Origin: Amycolatopsis sp. FBCC-B4732
GTDB lineage: Bacteria > Actinomycetota > Actinomycetes > Mycobacteriales > Pseudonocardiaceae
Assembly (NCBI RefSeq): GCF_023008405.1
Contig: NZ_CP095376.1
Location: 9,404,501 to 9,468,500 of the forward strand
Length of the DNA stretch: 64,000 nt
Direction: 5' to 3'
Shown: in pieces, positions 8,821 to 16,667 of the stretch
How positions within the stretch are numbered: position 1 is the stretch's first letter
Layout of the letters: each line of letters opens with the position of its first letter
The notes under the pieces: model-generated
Seen by the model: the letters and a program-made list of their open reading frames with translations, nothing else
What the model was told of the DNA's origin: nothing
The model's database searches: none
Translations under genes and position numbers: made by a program

Positions 8821-10155
8821 ATGGCTGCTGCGAAGTCGAAGTCGGAACCGACTCGGATCCTCGTCCTCGGTGGTGGGTACGTCGGGCTCTACACGGCGTA
8901 CGGCCTCCAGAAGATGCTCCGGGCCAACGAGGCCTCCGTGACCGTCGTTGACCCGCAGCCCCACATGACCTACGCGCCGTTCCTCCCGGAGGCCGCGGCC
9001 GGCGCGATCGAGCCCCGGCACGTGGTCGTGCCGCTGCGGCGGGTGCTGAAGCGCTGCCACGTGCTGACCGCGCGCGTCACCAAGATCGAGAACGACAAGA
9101 AGTCCGTCACGGTCGAGGCCGCCGACGGCCACATCGAGCAGCTCGGCTACGACGTCCTGGTCGTCGCGCTCGGCGCCGTCGCGCGCATCCTGCCGATCCC
9201 CGGCCTGGTCGAAGAGGGCATCGCCTTCAAGACCATCGGCGAGGCGATCTACCTGCGCAACCACATCATGACCAAGCTCGACGAGGCCGCCAGCACGCTG
9301 GACCCCGAGCTCCGCAAGCGCCTGCTGACCTTCACGGTCGTCGGCGGCGGGTTCGCTGGCATCGAGGCACTGGCCGAGCTCGAGGACATGACCCGGTTCG
9401 CGGTGGAGAACTACTACCCGAACATCCAGCCGTCCGACGTCCGCTGGGTGCTGGTCGAGGCCGCCGGGCGCATCCTGCCCGAGGTCCGCGAGACCCTGGG
9501 CGTGTACACGGTCGAGCAGCTGGAGAAGCGCGGCATCGAGGTCTACCTGTCGACCGCGGCGAAGTCGTTCGAAAACGGCCACGTCGTGCTTTCGGACGGC
9601 ACGGAGTTCGACACCGACACGATCATCTGGACCGCGGGTGTGAAGGCCAACCCGGTGGTGGGCCAGTCGGACCTGCCGGTCGACAAGCGCGGCCGCCTCG
9701 AGGCGACGGCCGCCATGCAGGTCGTCGGCCACCCGGACGTCTGGACCGCGGGCGACAACGCGGCGATCCCGGACCTCTCCCGCACGGAGGAGGACCCGAC
9801 GGCGACGTGCCCGCCGAACGCGCAGCACGCGGTCCGCCAGGCGACGCTGCTGGCGAAGAACATCATCAAGGTGCTCCGCGGCGGCAAGCCGAAGGACTAC
9901 TACCACAAGAACCTCGGCGCGGTCGCGAGCCTCGGCCTGCACAAGGGCGTGGCCGACGCGCTGAACCTGAAGATCAAGGGCTTCCCGGCGTGGCTCTTCC
10001 ACCGCGCGTACCACCTCAAGGCGATGCCGACGTGGAACCGCAAGATCCGCATCCTGTTCGACTGGATCCTGGGTGGGCTGTTCCGGCGTGAGGTCATCTC
10101 GCTGGGGCAGATCAACAACCCGAAGGACGAGTTCGCGCGCGTTTCGAAGTCCTGA
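8821..10155 (+). CDS. ndh: Type II NADH dehydrogenase-like FAD oxidoreductase
   Basis: This 444-residue two-dinucleotide-binding flavoprotein has an FAD Rossmann motif at VLGGGYVGLYTAYGL (residues 15-29), an NADH-binding motif at VVGGGFAGIEALAEL (about residue 177) and the FAD-contacting TAGDNAAIPD near residue 308. The C-terminal ~60 residues contain amphipathic stretches (FPAWLFHRAYHL, ILFDWILGGLFRR), as in membrane-attached NDH-2 enzymes that pass electrons from NADH to menaquinone without pumping protons. It is monocistronic and ends at a strong hairpin. Ferredoxin reductase-like paralogues cannot be fully excluded. Confidence 0.9.
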   Translation: MAAAKSKSEPTRILVLGGGYVGLYTAYGLQKMLRANEASVTVVDPQPHMTYAPFLPEAAAGAIEPRHVVVPLRRVLKRCHVLTARVTKIENDKKSVTVEAADGHIEQLGYDVLVVALGAVARILPIPGLVEEGIAFKTIGEAIYLRNHIMTKLDEAASTLDPELRKRLLTFTVVGGGFAGIEALAELEDMTRFAVENYYPNIQPSDVRWVLVEAAGRILPEVRETLGVYTVEQLEKRGIEVYLSTAAKSFENGHVVLSDGTEFDTDTIIWTAGVKANPVVGQSDLPVDKRGRLEATAAMQVVGHPDVWTAGDNAAIPDLSRTEEDPTATCPPNAQHAVRQATLLAKNIIKVLRGGKPKDYYHKNLGAVASLGLHKGVADALNLKIKGFPAWLFHRAYHLKAMPTWNRKIRILFDWILGGLFRREVISLGQINNPKDEFARVSKS

Positions 10156-10166
10156 CGTTTCGCTTC

Positions 10167-10202
10167 CCGAAGGCCTCCCGCGGTTGTGTGGGAGGCCTTC
10201 GG
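10167..10202 (+). terminator. Terminator hairpin after ndh
   Basis: A perfect 13-bp stem pairs 10167-10179 with 10190-10202 around a 10-nt loop, 11 nt after the stop. It also lies just before the end of the convergent TIR-domain pseudogene and could act in both directions. Confidence 0.85.
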
Positions 10203-10206
10203 CGTT

Positions 10207-11010
10207 TCAACCGCCGGTGGAAAAGCGGACTCGCTCGTTTTCGGCGAATTTCGAGAAAGCCTGCCACTTCTCGGCGGTCAGTGCCGCGACGCTGGACGGC
10301 AACTGCGTCCGTTCAAGTTCGTCGAAGTTTCCGAGGGAGAGCATCAGGACCAGCGAGACCAGGCGCTCCCGTTCGGCCGGTGAAAGCTCGATCGCTCCGT
10401 CGACGACCAGGAAGACGGCAGTCATCCGTTCCCACTCCCGAAGCTCCACCTCGGGGTGCAGATCGCGGTAGAGGTCGGAGAGGAACGTCGTCAAGTCGCC
10501 CACGATTCTCGGGTGGGCTCGCCCGAGCGTGCTGACGACGTTGGCCGCTCGGATGACGACGTGCCCTTCAGCTTCGAAGACCTTCGGTAGTGGAGCCATC
10601 GCCAACTCGTCCGGCGAAACACGCAGGATCTCGTCCTCCGGGCCGGGACGACGCATGAGCATCCGGAACAGTGACATCTTCGCTTCGAGATCCGGCCGGA
10701 TCGCGCGCAGGACCTCGGTCGCGATGTCTTCGGGGCCGCGATCCTTGCTCACCACCGCGAACTTGTCGGCCAGCGGTGGTGAGAACGCCAGAATGTCCTG
10801 GGCCTCGACGTTGTGCCAAACGGGGACGATGATCTTCTCGTCGATCGCCATCTCCCGGGCCGTGAGCCCCCGGAGTTCGTACTCGGTCCAGCGTCTCGCC
10901 AGGAACGCCGGGCTGAGCACGACCAAGCGTGGCGGGCGGTCGCGAGCCCCTTGTCGATCGACCGCGACAGGCTGTCGCCCGCTTTCAGCGAGATGCCAGT
11001 TCCGTGACAC
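10207..11010 (-). pseudogene. TIR-domain protein, 5'-truncated and frameshifted
   Basis: The long open part encodes the second half of a TIR domain (RLVVLSPAFLARRWTEYELR, then IIVPVWHNVEAQDILAFSPP) and a ~150-residue C-terminal region. The preceding TIR segment, GTGISLKAGDSLSRSIDKGL, is present but in another frame; the two join near nt 10940 across a one-base shift. The usual TIR N-terminus (the FISYSSKD region) is missing. TIR domains of this type hydrolyse NAD+ or act as signalling modules, so this is the remnant of a defence or signalling protein. The C-terminal region may be an effector-associated helical domain; I cannot assign it. Confidence 0.75.
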
Positions 11011-11176
11011 CAGTCTTCACGATGGCGTGCGCGGGCGCCGTGGTGCCCCGCAAGTCGCTCTGGCCACTCGGCTCCCCGGCCGCGTACCCGACGACCCCGC
11101 CGCCCAGCACCGCGCCGATGGTGAACGCCAGTGCCACCGTCCGGAACGCGCGCCCGGCCCCGCAGTGGATCTCCAT
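10985..11176 (-). CDS. Small single-pass membrane peptide
   Basis: An ATG at 11176 (GTG 11185 is an alternative) opens a 63-codon frame with one convincing TM helix, RTVALAFTIGAVLGGGVVGY, followed by a hydrophilic tail. Its 3' end runs out of frame into the TIR remnant, so the last ~10 residues are probably not original. It may be a decayed host for the lost TIR N-terminus or an independent small protein. Support is limited to the helix and codon-like composition. Confidence 0.3.
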   Translation of the reverse strand: MEIHCGAGRAFRTVALAFTIGAVLGGGVVGYAAGEPSGQSDLRGTTAPAHAIVKTGVTELASR

Positions 11177-11255
11177 CCCGACCACTTCCCGTCACTCTGA
11201 CGATTACTGACCCGACGACGGTAACCCGCCCCGCCAGTTAACGTCAAGGTGACGA

Positions 11256-11966
11256 TTAAGGACGGCTCCGCAGCATCGCCGGGTGCAACACGGTCGCCGG
11301 CCCGCGGCGGTACAGCGCCGCCGGGCGGCCGGGCTGCCGGGAGACGCGTTCGCCGGTCGGGATCAGGAACCCCTCCACCCCCATGATCTTGCGGTGGAAG
11401 TTGCGTGGGTCGAGCTGCTCGCCCCAGACGATTTCGTACACCTCGCGCAGGTCCGTCATCGTGAACTCCGGCGCGCAGAACGCCGCCGCGAGCGTCGTGT
11501 ACTCCAGTTTGGCGCGGGCGCGCTCCACCGCGTCGGCGATGATCTTCTTGTGGTCGAACGCGATCCGCGTCCGGGGCCGCAGGACCTTCTCGACCGGCAC
11601 CAGTACCGCGTCCCGCGCGTCGCCGCCCGCGATGGGTGCCGGAAGCTGGGGCGAGAACGCGACGTAGCAAACGGTGATCACCCGCTGCCGGGGATCGCGG
11701 CCGGGCGCGCCGTACGTGCGCAGCTGCTCCAGGTGTAACGCTTCCGCGTCCAGACCCGTTTCTTCGGACAGCTCGCGGGTGGCGGCGTGGTCGAGGTCCT
11801 CGGACGCGGAGGCGAGGAAGCCGCCGGGGAGCGCGAGCATTCCCTCGAACGGGGGAATTCCCCGCTTGATCAGCATGATCTGCAGGGAACCGTCGTGGAT
11901 GGTCAACACGGCCAGGTCGACGGCGAGCGCGACCTCGGGGATCGTCCACTCCTCGGCTTCAGGCAT
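11256..11966 (-). CDS. NUDIX hydrolase with C-terminal winged helix, NrtR-like
   Basis: This 236-residue protein has an N-terminal NUDIX domain. The box begins GGFLASASEDLDHAATREL and ends SEETGL, matching the G-x5-E-x7-REUxEExGU layout, so it could bind or hydrolyse ADP-ribose-type ligands. The C-terminal ~80 residues (AAFCAPEFTMTDLREVYEIV, then NFHRKIMGVEGFL) match the winged helix of NrtR-type regulators, which use an ADP-ribose-binding NUDIX domain to control NAD genes. It is divergent from the nucleosidase/membrane-protein pair, and a small palindrome lies between them. A plain ADP-ribose hydrolase is the alternative. Confidence 0.85.
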   Translation of the reverse strand: MPEAEEWTIPEVALAVDLAVLTIHDGSLQIMLIKRGIPPFEGMLALPGGFLASASEDLDHAATRELSEETGLDAEALHLEQLRTYGAPGRDPRQRVITVCYVAFSPQLPAPIAGGDARDAVLVPVEKVLRPRTRIAFDHKKIIADAVERARAKLEYTTLAAAFCAPEFTMTDLREVYEIVWGEQLDPRNFHRKIMGVEGFLIPTGERVSRQPGRPAALYRRGPATVLHPAMLRSRP

Positions 11967-12037
11967 GTTCGACAGCCGGGGGAGCGACCGTGACGGAACT
12001 GTCCATAGTGCACAGTGTACCGCCCGGTCAATATTCG

Positions 12038-12051
12038 TCTCGTTGACGAGA
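12038..12051. promoter_or_regulatory. Short palindrome in the divergent promoter region
   Basis: TCTCGT-TG-ACGAGA forms perfect 6-bp arms in the 170-bp gap between the NrtR-like gene and the leader/nucleosidase unit. Its position suits an operator for the NUDIX regulator, but the sequence was not compared with known sites. Confidence 0.35.
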
Positions 12052-12106
12052 ACGGTCCGTCAGGACTACCTTGCACCCTGCAAATCGCAACGAGGGAGGA
12101 AACGCC

Positions 12107-12139
12107 ATGGTGGAACGCGGGGAAGCGGTGGTCACGTGA
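12107..12139 (+). CDS. Possible 10-residue leader peptide
   Basis: An ATG 6 nt after GAGGGAGG, the best ribosome-binding site in this region, opens a 10-codon frame (MVERGEAVVT). Its stop overlaps the GTG of the nucleosidase gene (GTGA). It may simply load ribosomes for the downstream start or act as a translational leader. Confidence 0.4.
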   Translation: MVERGEAVVT

Positions 12140-13008
12140 TCGTGGTCCTGACCGCACTGGAGATCGAGCGGGCCGCCGTGCTCGACCGGATGACCGGCGC
12201 CGCGGTCCGCGCGCACCGGGCCGGCACGCTGTTCCACGTCGGGCAGCTCGGCCGGCGCCGGGTCTCCCTCGGGCTGGTCGGGGCGGGCAACGCCGCGGCC
12301 GCCGCCGTCGCCGAGCGCGCCGTGGCGGAGTTCTCGCCGGCCGCGATGGTGTTCGTCGGCGTCGCGGGCGGGCTCCGCGACTGGACCCGGCTCGGCGACG
12401 TCGTCGTCGCGACCAAGGTCTACGCCTACCACGGCGGCCGCAGCACGGACGCCGGGATGCGGAGCAGCCCGCAGGCGTGGACCCCCTCCTACCGGCTGCT
12501 GGAGCTCGCCCGGTCGGTCGGGCGCGCGGGCGAATGGTGCGCCGCGGTGCCGGCGGGCGGCCGTCCCGGCGTCCACTTCGAGCCGGTCGCCTCCGGCGAG
12601 GTCGTGCTCGACTCGCGGACGTCCGAGGTCGCGCGGTGGCTGCACGAGAACTACACCGACGCCGTCGCCGTCGAAATGGAAAGCGCCGGCTTCGCGCTGG
12701 CCGGCCACCTCAACGACGACCTCCCGGTGGTGAGCGTCCGCGGCGTCAGCGACCGCGCGGGCGGCGCCAAGGACGTCACCGACGAGGCCGGTTGGCAGCC
12801 GGTCGCGGCCGGCAACGCGGCCGCCTTCGCCGAGGCGCTCATCGCCGAGATCGAGGACGAGGACGAGGAAGCACCCGGCGGTCCGGCGGAGGAGCCGCGC
12901 GGGTTCAGCAACCAGAACGTCGCCAACGACCACGCGCGGGTGGGCCAGCAGATCGGTGCCGTGTACGGGGACTTGACCGTCGGGTCGCGACGAGGAGACC
13001 GGAAATGA
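12136..13008 (+). CDS. Nucleoside phosphorylase/MTA-SAH nucleosidase-like effector with C-terminal motif
   Basis: This 290-residue protein has the PNP_UDP_1 fold: VLTALEIERAAV at the start, FVGVAGGL at about residue 75, the purine-site VEMESAGFAL (VEMExA motif) at about residue 177 and the catalytic Asp in GVSDRAGG at about residue 204. The enzyme should cleave a purine nucleoside such as MTA or SAH, or a signal nucleotide. After an acidic linker (EDEDEEAP) comes a tail, QNVANDHARVGQQIGAVYGD, absent from housekeeping nucleosidases. It closely matches the N-terminus of the next protein. GTG 12136 is chosen because the conserved N-terminal strand begins there. The stop overlaps the next ATG. 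Confidence 0.85.
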   Translation: MIVVLTALEIERAAVLDRMTGAAVRAHRAGTLFHVGQLGRRRVSLGLVGAGNAAAAAVAERAVAEFSPAAMVFVGVAGGLRDWTRLGDVVVATKVYAYHGGRSTDAGMRSSPQAWTPSYRLLELARSVGRAGEWCAAVPAGGRPGVHFEPVASGEVVLDSRTSEVARWLHENYTDAVAVEMESAGFALAGHLNDDLPVVSVRGVSDRAGGAKDVTDEAGWQPVAAGNAAAFAEALIAEIEDEDEEAPGGPAEEPRGFSNQNVANDHARVGQQIGAVYGDLTVGSRRGDRK

Positions 13009-15143
13009 CGTTCCCCCAAGGGTTCCCCGGCGTGCGCAACACCAACGAGGCGAGCGGCCAGGCGCACGTCGAGCAGCAGGTGGGTGCGATCTTCGGGGGC
13101 ACCTTCCACCGCAACGAGACGACCTACCACATCCACGAGTCCGACCCGCCGGAGCGGAAGTTCGAGGTGGCCCTCAACCACCTGCAGGGCGGCACGTCCC
13201 GGATGGCGGAGTCGATCTTCCAGGACCTGCTGCACCACGGCGACGCGTCGACCCGGCTCGCGTACTACTACGCGCTGTCGGTGTTCAGCGAACGCTCCCT
13301 CAACGAGATCGACGACGAAGTCTACCTGCGGTTCCGCGCGGCGGACCTGACCGCGCGCCGGTTCCCGCACGACAGCTGGCGCGCCGCGTTCATCGTCGTG
13401 GCGGAGCTGGTTTCCTGCGTGTGGCGGCAGGAGATCGGGGAGACGCTCGATTCCGCCGACCTCGCGAAAGCGAGCTCGAACTTCGGCGACCTGCCCAGGG
13501 AGCGGCAGGGCGAGATCACCCGGCACCTCCGCGGGGTCCTCGGCGGCGCGCTGCAGGACAGCCTGAACGCCGAGGACGCGCAGCGCGTCCGCGAGGAACG
13601 GCTGCAGCCGGACCGCGCGGGAAGGGCGTGGAAGTTCTTCGAGCCGGACCCCGCGGCGCCGCGGTACTTCACCACCCCGGCGACGTCGCTGACGCGGCCG
13701 GGGTGGGCGAAGCCGGTGCTCGGCGGCCTCGGCCTGCTGCTCGGCCTGATCACGTTCCTCGGCAGCTTCGGCACCGGTCGTCCCGGGATCGCGATCCCGG
13801 CGCTGCTGATCTTCGCGGCCGGTGTCGCGGCCGCGTTCTGGGGTGGCGCGGAACGGGAAGTGGCGCTGCGCCGGCTCGTCCAGCGCGATCGCGAACACGG
13901 GATCCCGTTGCAGTACCAAGCCGCGGCCTCGCCGGGCCACTGGGTGCGGACGGACTTCGTCCAGCAGATCCACAAGCTGGTGGAGGCACGCTTCTGGGAC
14001 GCGCGCCCGCACGTCGAAGGCAGCTGGCTGAACGACACCAGGGGTCTCTGCGAGTACTACAAATGGCGGTTCGTGGCCCTGTACGGCAACGCGCAGGTCG
14101 AGGCCAACGCCGTCGACTGGCTCATCCGCTGGCACGCCAAGCGGGTGGCGGCGCAGTGGCGCGCGGGGACGTTGTTCGCCTACCGGCAGGAGCTGCGGCC
14201 GTCGGGCACGGCGGTCGCCGTCCACCGGGCCGGGATCGGCGCGTCGATCGTCGGCGCGCTCACGATGGTGGGCGGGCAGAACGGTTTCGCCGTGGCCGCG
14301 CTCTTCCTGGCGGCGGGCGGGTTCTTCGCGCTGAAGGGCGTTACGGAGATCGTCGCGGACCGGCGGCACCGGGCCGAAGAGGAACTGCGCGGACAGCAGC
14401 TGCTCGCGGAAGAAGAGCAGGGTTACGCGGACTGGCTCGCGGTCCTGCGCGACCGGCCGGACGACACGGAGATGGCGGACTGGCTCGACCTGGACAAGAC
14501 GTTCCTGACGACCGAGGCGCTGCGCCGGTCCGGCCTGAGCAACCGGGATCTGGTCACCTACGTGGTGCTGACCGAAGGGGCGGCGAACGCGCTGCGGGCG
14601 CGGTTCATCCACGGTCCGATGCGGTACTCGCGCTACGTCGTGCTGATCTTCCTGCTGTCCGGGAGCGGCGTGCGCGAAATCGAGGTCGAACTCGATTTCC
14701 TCACCGGGAACGTGCACAACGAGCAGCGGACGTCGTTCCAGTACAGCTCGCTCGCCGCCGCGCGGGTGGCCGAAGTGGGCGTCCGGTACGCCGACGGCTG
14801 GCGCTACCAGATCCTCAACGGGGACCAGGCGACGCTCCTGCAGTCGGAATCCCTGCGGCGCCGCGCGTTGCGGCTCAGCCTGATCAGCGGTGAGCAGATT
14901 TCGGTGGTGGCGGAGAGCTTCGACGGCCTGACCGACGCCAGCCTCGAGAGCGGGACGGCGCTCCAGCGGATCGCGCTCGAGGTGTCCGGGATCTCCGGCG
15001 CCCTGCACGTCCTGGAAGCGGTTTCCGCGGAGGGGCGCGACTGGATCAGCCGCGAGCGGGAGCGACGCCGACGTCGCTCGGAAAACCGGCCCCGCGACGA
15101 CCGCGGTCCCGGGTTGCTCGAGGCCGGTGCCGCCGAGGAATAG
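13005..15143 (+). CDS. Large membrane protein with N-terminal motif matching the upstream nucleosidase
   Basis: This 712-residue protein opens with a motif region (NTNEASGQAHVEQQVGAIFG, about residues 11-30) that matches the C-terminal tail of the nucleosidase. Residues ~45-225 are soluble and helical (LNHLQGGTSRMAESIFQDLL). Two hydrophobic hairpins follow, at ~235-280 and ~405-450, flanking a cytoplasmic-looking segment, then a ~260-residue C-terminal domain with KTFLTTEALRRSGLSNRDL. No enzymatic motif is recognised. The start overlaps the nucleosidase stop (ATGA) and a hairpin terminator follows, so the two genes form a complete unit. I infer a membrane partner that recruits or controls the nucleosidase through the shared motif. 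Confidence 0.85.
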   Translation: MTFPQGFPGVRNTNEASGQAHVEQQVGAIFGGTFHRNETTYHIHESDPPERKFEVALNHLQGGTSRMAESIFQDLLHHGDASTRLAYYYALSVFSERSLNEIDDEVYLRFRAADLTARRFPHDSWRAAFIVVAELVSCVWRQEIGETLDSADLAKASSNFGDLPRERQGEITRHLRGVLGGALQDSLNAEDAQRVREERLQPDRAGRAWKFFEPDPAAPRYFTTPATSLTRPGWAKPVLGGLGLLLGLITFLGSFGTGRPGIAIPALLIFAAGVAAAFWGGAEREVALRRLVQRDREHGIPLQYQAAASPGHWVRTDFVQQIHKLVEARFWDARPHVEGSWLNDTRGLCEYYKWRFVALYGNAQVEANAVDWLIRWHAKRVAAQWRAGTLFAYRQELRPSGTAVAVHRAGIGASIVGALTMVGGQNGFAVAALFLAAGGFFALKGVTEIVADRRHRAEEELRGQQLLAEEEQGYADWLAVLRDRPDDTEMADWLDLDKTFLTTEALRRSGLSNRDLVTYVVLTEGAANALRARFIHGPMRYSRYVVLIFLLSGSGVREIEVELDFLTGNVHNEQRTSFQYSSLAAARVAEVGVRYADGWRYQILNGDQATLLQSESLRRRALRLSLISGEQISVVAESFDGLTDASLESGTALQRIALEVSGISGALHVLEAVSAEGRDWISRERERRRRRSENRPRDDRGPGLLEAGAAEE

Positions 15144-15148
15144 CGGTG

Positions 15149-15183
15149 TCCGCTGTTCCGGCCTTCTTCGCCGGAACAGCGGA
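15149..15183 (+). terminator. Terminator hairpin after the nucleosidase/membrane-protein unit
   Basis: A perfect 14-bp stem (15149-15162 with 15170-15183) encloses a 7-nt loop, beginning 6 nt after the stop codon. Confidence 0.85.
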
Positions 15184-15329
15184 TTTCGCCGGATTGTCGG
15201 GAAAAACCGGTTGTGTGCCGGTGAGTGACATGGTCTGGACAACTGGGCCGGTGAGCGGGTAAACCCTTTCTTCACAACGCGGAATAAGTCCGCTCCGGCT
15301 CCCTCCCCTCACGGTCCCCTGGAGCTCCC

Positions 15330-16658
15330 ATGCCCTTTTCCCGTACCAAAGCCGCTCTCGGCGCGGCGGCGCTGAGCGCCGCGGTCGTCGCGATCCCGTC
15401 CACCGCGGCCGCGGCCGGGCCGGCGTTCCCGGCCCACTACGCGGCGCCGTACCTGCAGATCAGCGACGCCGACGCCGGCCAGCTGGCCGCCGACATGAAC
15501 GCCACCGGCACGAAGTTCTTCACGCTGGCGTTCCTGACCCCGCAGTCCGGCTGCACGCCGGTCTGGGAGGCGAACGGCACCGGCGTCGGCTCGTTCAAGT
15601 CCCAGATCAGCTCCCTGCAGGCGGCGGGCGGCAACGTCATCCCGTCCTTCGGCGGCGCGGAGGGCGGTGAACTGGCCCAGACCTGCACGAACACGGCGAG
15701 CCTGACGGCGGCGTACGCGAACGTGGTCACCACCTACGGAACGCCCCGCCTCGACTTCGACATCGAGGGTGGCGTCCTGAACGACACGGCGTCCAACCAG
15801 CGCCGCAATTCGGCGCTGGCGGCGTTGCAGCAGCAGAACCCGGCGGTCCAGGTCGACTACACCCTCGCGGTCGACCCGACGGGCATCCCGTCGAACGAGC
15901 TCGACCTGCTGCGCGACGCGAAGAGCAAGGGCGTCAAGGTCAGCGTGGTCAACCTGATGGTGATGGACTTCTACGACGGCCAGCCGGTCCTGGGCGACGC
16001 CCTCTCGGCAGCACGCGCATCGGCCTCCCAGCTGGCGAGCCTGTACGGCATTTCGACGTCGGCGGCGTACGCGATGATGGGCCTGACCCCGATCGCCGGC
16101 CGCAACGACGACGGCGCCCAGTTCAGCCAGTCCGACGCCCAGCAACTGGAGAGCTTCGCCGCGGCGAACGGCGTCGCGGAACTGTCGTTCTGGGAGCTCC
16201 AGGACTACGACCGCGCAACGGGCTACGCGTACTCACGCATCTTCAACGCGATCACCGGCGGCACGACCACCCCGCCCCCGTCCACGGGCGGAACGATCAC
16301 GGGCTACGGCGGCAAGTGCGTCGACGTGGCGGGCGCGTCGCCGGCGAACGGGACGGCGGTGGACCTGTACACGTGCAACGGCACGAACGCACAGCAGTGG
16401 ACATCGTCGGCGGGCACCCTCCGCGCGTTGGGCAAGTGCTTGGACGTCGCCTCGGCAGGCACGGCGAACGGCACCCGGGTCCAGCTGTACGACTGCAACG
16501 GAACGGGCGCCCAGCAGTGGACCCGTTCGGGTGCGCAGCTGGTGAACCCGGCGTCGGGCAAGTGCCTGGACGCGACGGGCCCCAGCTCAGCGGACGGAAC
16601 CCCGCTGCAGATCTGGACCTGCACGGCGGCGGCGAACCAGTCGTGGACGCTGAACTGA
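15330..16658 (+). CDS. Secreted GH18 chitinase-like protein with ricin-type lectin domain
   Basis: This 442-residue secreted protein has a signal peptide ending near residue 29 (IPSTAAAAGPA). A GH18-type TIM barrel covers ~30-300; it carries the DxDxE-like active-site strand RLDFDIEGG and LMVMDFYDG. After a TTTPPPSTGG linker come three ricin-B (CBM13) repeats with GKCVDVAG, GKCLDVASA and GKCLDATG plus QQWT boxes. In DFDIEG the Glu occupies the catalytic acid position, so the enzyme could be active on chitin or a related glycan. It is the last chromosomal gene before the tRNA. Confidence 0.92.
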   Translation: MPFSRTKAALGAAALSAAVVAIPSTAAAAGPAFPAHYAAPYLQISDADAGQLAADMNATGTKFFTLAFLTPQSGCTPVWEANGTGVGSFKSQISSLQAAGGNVIPSFGGAEGGELAQTCTNTASLTAAYANVVTTYGTPRLDFDIEGGVLNDTASNQRRNSALAALQQQNPAVQVDYTLAVDPTGIPSNELDLLRDAKSKGVKVSVVNLMVMDFYDGQPVLGDALSAARASASQLASLYGISTSAAYAMMGLTPIAGRNDDGAQFSQSDAQQLESFAAANGVAELSFWELQDYDRATGYAYSRIFNAITGGTTTPPPSTGGTITGYGGKCVDVAGASPANGTAVDLYTCNGTNAQQWTSSAGTLRALGKCLDVASAGTANGTRVQLYDCNGTGAQQWTRSGAQLVNPASGKCLDATGPSSADGTPLQIWTCTAAANQSWTLN

Positions 16659-16667
16659 GCGCGTGAC

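Noticed and set aside
8533..10014. 493-residue minus-strand frame opposite ndh
   Set aside because: Composition is Arg/Val-rich without motifs, while the plus-strand frame is a clear flavoprotein.
12651..15275. 874-residue open frame on the minus strand
   Set aside because: It lies opposite the membrane-protein gene, is rich in Arg/Pro/Ala and has no recognisable motif; it is a high-GC antisense shadow.
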